DNA of 64,000 bases from Trachythela sp. YZ-2020. Taxonomy: Eukaryota > Cnidaria > Anthozoa > Malacalcyonacea > Clavulariidae. Made by a program: the position numbers and the translations under genes. This document shows positions 63,641-64,000 of this stretch, in pieces. The notes beneath the pieces are model-generated. The model worked only from the letters and a program-made list of their open reading frames with translations. It did not search any database and had not been told where the DNA came from. The DNA lies in assembly GCA_016169945.1 (NCBI GenBank), contig JADLSH010000377.1, forward strand, positions 806,001-870,000, read 5' to 3'. Positions within the stretch are counted from its first letter, which is position 1. The number at the start of each line of letters is the position of its first letter.

Positions 63641-64000
63641 AATGCTGCGGGACTGTTATTTTTCTTTAGCTTCTTGAAACAAACATGCAAACAAATATGC
63701 AACACAAATTATATTCAGTAGACGGTAATTATTGGCATTGACCCAGACACCCAGTGGCTAGCGCTGTCAGTAGATGCATACCCTAGCATAGTTTGCAGGA
63801 TGAGACAAGCTAAATATATCACGAAACATGAAAGACATCAAATTTTGTAACATCTATTTCAAAATATCAATATTTTCCATGTATTGTTCTACCACATGGA
63901 ATTCCCACATGAAACCCATGTTTACTGCGATGAGTAATTGGACACTGCCACGCAAGGAAATTTGCATATTTTTGTAGTGTATAAAAGCGTTAAACTATAT
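63641..64000. repeat. Dispersed repeat shared with about 7,870-8,190
   Basis: From GGGACTGTTATTTTTCTTTA onward it follows the left-copy segment closely, with a short extra piece (CATGGAATTCCCACATGAAA, about 63,895) and runs off the window edge. It is the third occurrence of this sequence family and lies outside the duplicated block. Confidence 0.75.

Noticed and set aside
1..64000. Bacterial or viral contamination
   Set aside because: Spliceosomal introns, multiple animal transposon families, microsatellite-tailed non-LTR elements and no operon structure all argue for an animal nuclear genome.

Overview
This is AT-rich, intron-bearing metazoan DNA dominated by transposable elements. The content is several APE-type non-LTR retrotransposons (L2/CR1-like and others), a Tc1/mariner-superfamily element, a two-exon PIF/Harbinger transposase with a BESS-domain companion, foldback-like elements, TTAA and TA MITE-like elements, a 2A-like peptide, a Crypton-like exon and an RPA-like OB-fold gene. 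This mix resembles what I know from cnidarians and similar outbred marine invertebrates. The species cannot be fixed from the sequence, and no tRNA, rRNA or clearly intact host housekeeping gene was seen.

Layout. The window is built around one long direct duplication. A left copy (1 to about 28,640, running off the left edge) and a right copy (about 36,550 to 60,620) are collinear and nearly identical in single-copy parts, displaced by 36,934 bases at the start. Approximate matching blocks are: 1-2,403 = 36,935-39,330; 2,404-7,630 = 41,199-46,410; 9,516-9,655 = 46,411-46,555; 9,656-9,800 = 47,731-47,885; 10,110-12,275 = 48,100-50,240; 12,276-13,269 = 51,930-52,745; 16,094-16,960 = 52,750-53,630; 16,961-17,899 = 56,129-57,066; 21,687-21,800 = 57,067-57,215; 22,285-23,590 = 57,216-58,660; 27,425-27,690 = 58,832-59,100; 27,691-28,637 = 59,690-60,620. 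Nearly every interruption is a mobile element or repeat present in only one copy. The pattern fits either a recent tandem segmental duplication or two diverged haplotypes placed end to end by an assembler.

Within each copy the order is: a minus-strand non-LTR retrotransposon split by a TA-flanked CACTG-ended DNA element; a large foldback-like element with 31-bp repeat arrays at its ends and ~190-bp inverted subterminal repeats; single-copy intergenic DNA; tandem repeats; an RPA70-like gene (a one-codon-scale first exon and one long exon); and a decayed reverse transcriptase. The RPA-like gene is damaged differently in the two copies: start codon lost, 56 codons deleted and frameshifted on the left; one nonsense codon on the right; one frameshift common to both.

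Left-only insertions include a TTAA-flanked 2.8-kb element with a nested mariner-like palindrome, a 3.8-kb composite (internally deleted non-LTR ORF plus intact Tc1-like transposon) flanked by an 11-bp duplication, and a 1.9-kb segment with a 2A-like peptide and a cysteine-protease-like domain. Right-only insertions include an exon with splice sites, a hairpin containing a hammerhead-like motif, a CRE-repeat palindrome, several MITEs and a Crypton-like first exon. Between the copies (28,640-36,550) lie two more non-LTR elements, the Harbinger pair, and a 9-bp GC-rich minisatellite. The last 3.4 kb hold a possible unrecognised gene fragment broken by a MITE and a dispersed repeat shared with the left copy.
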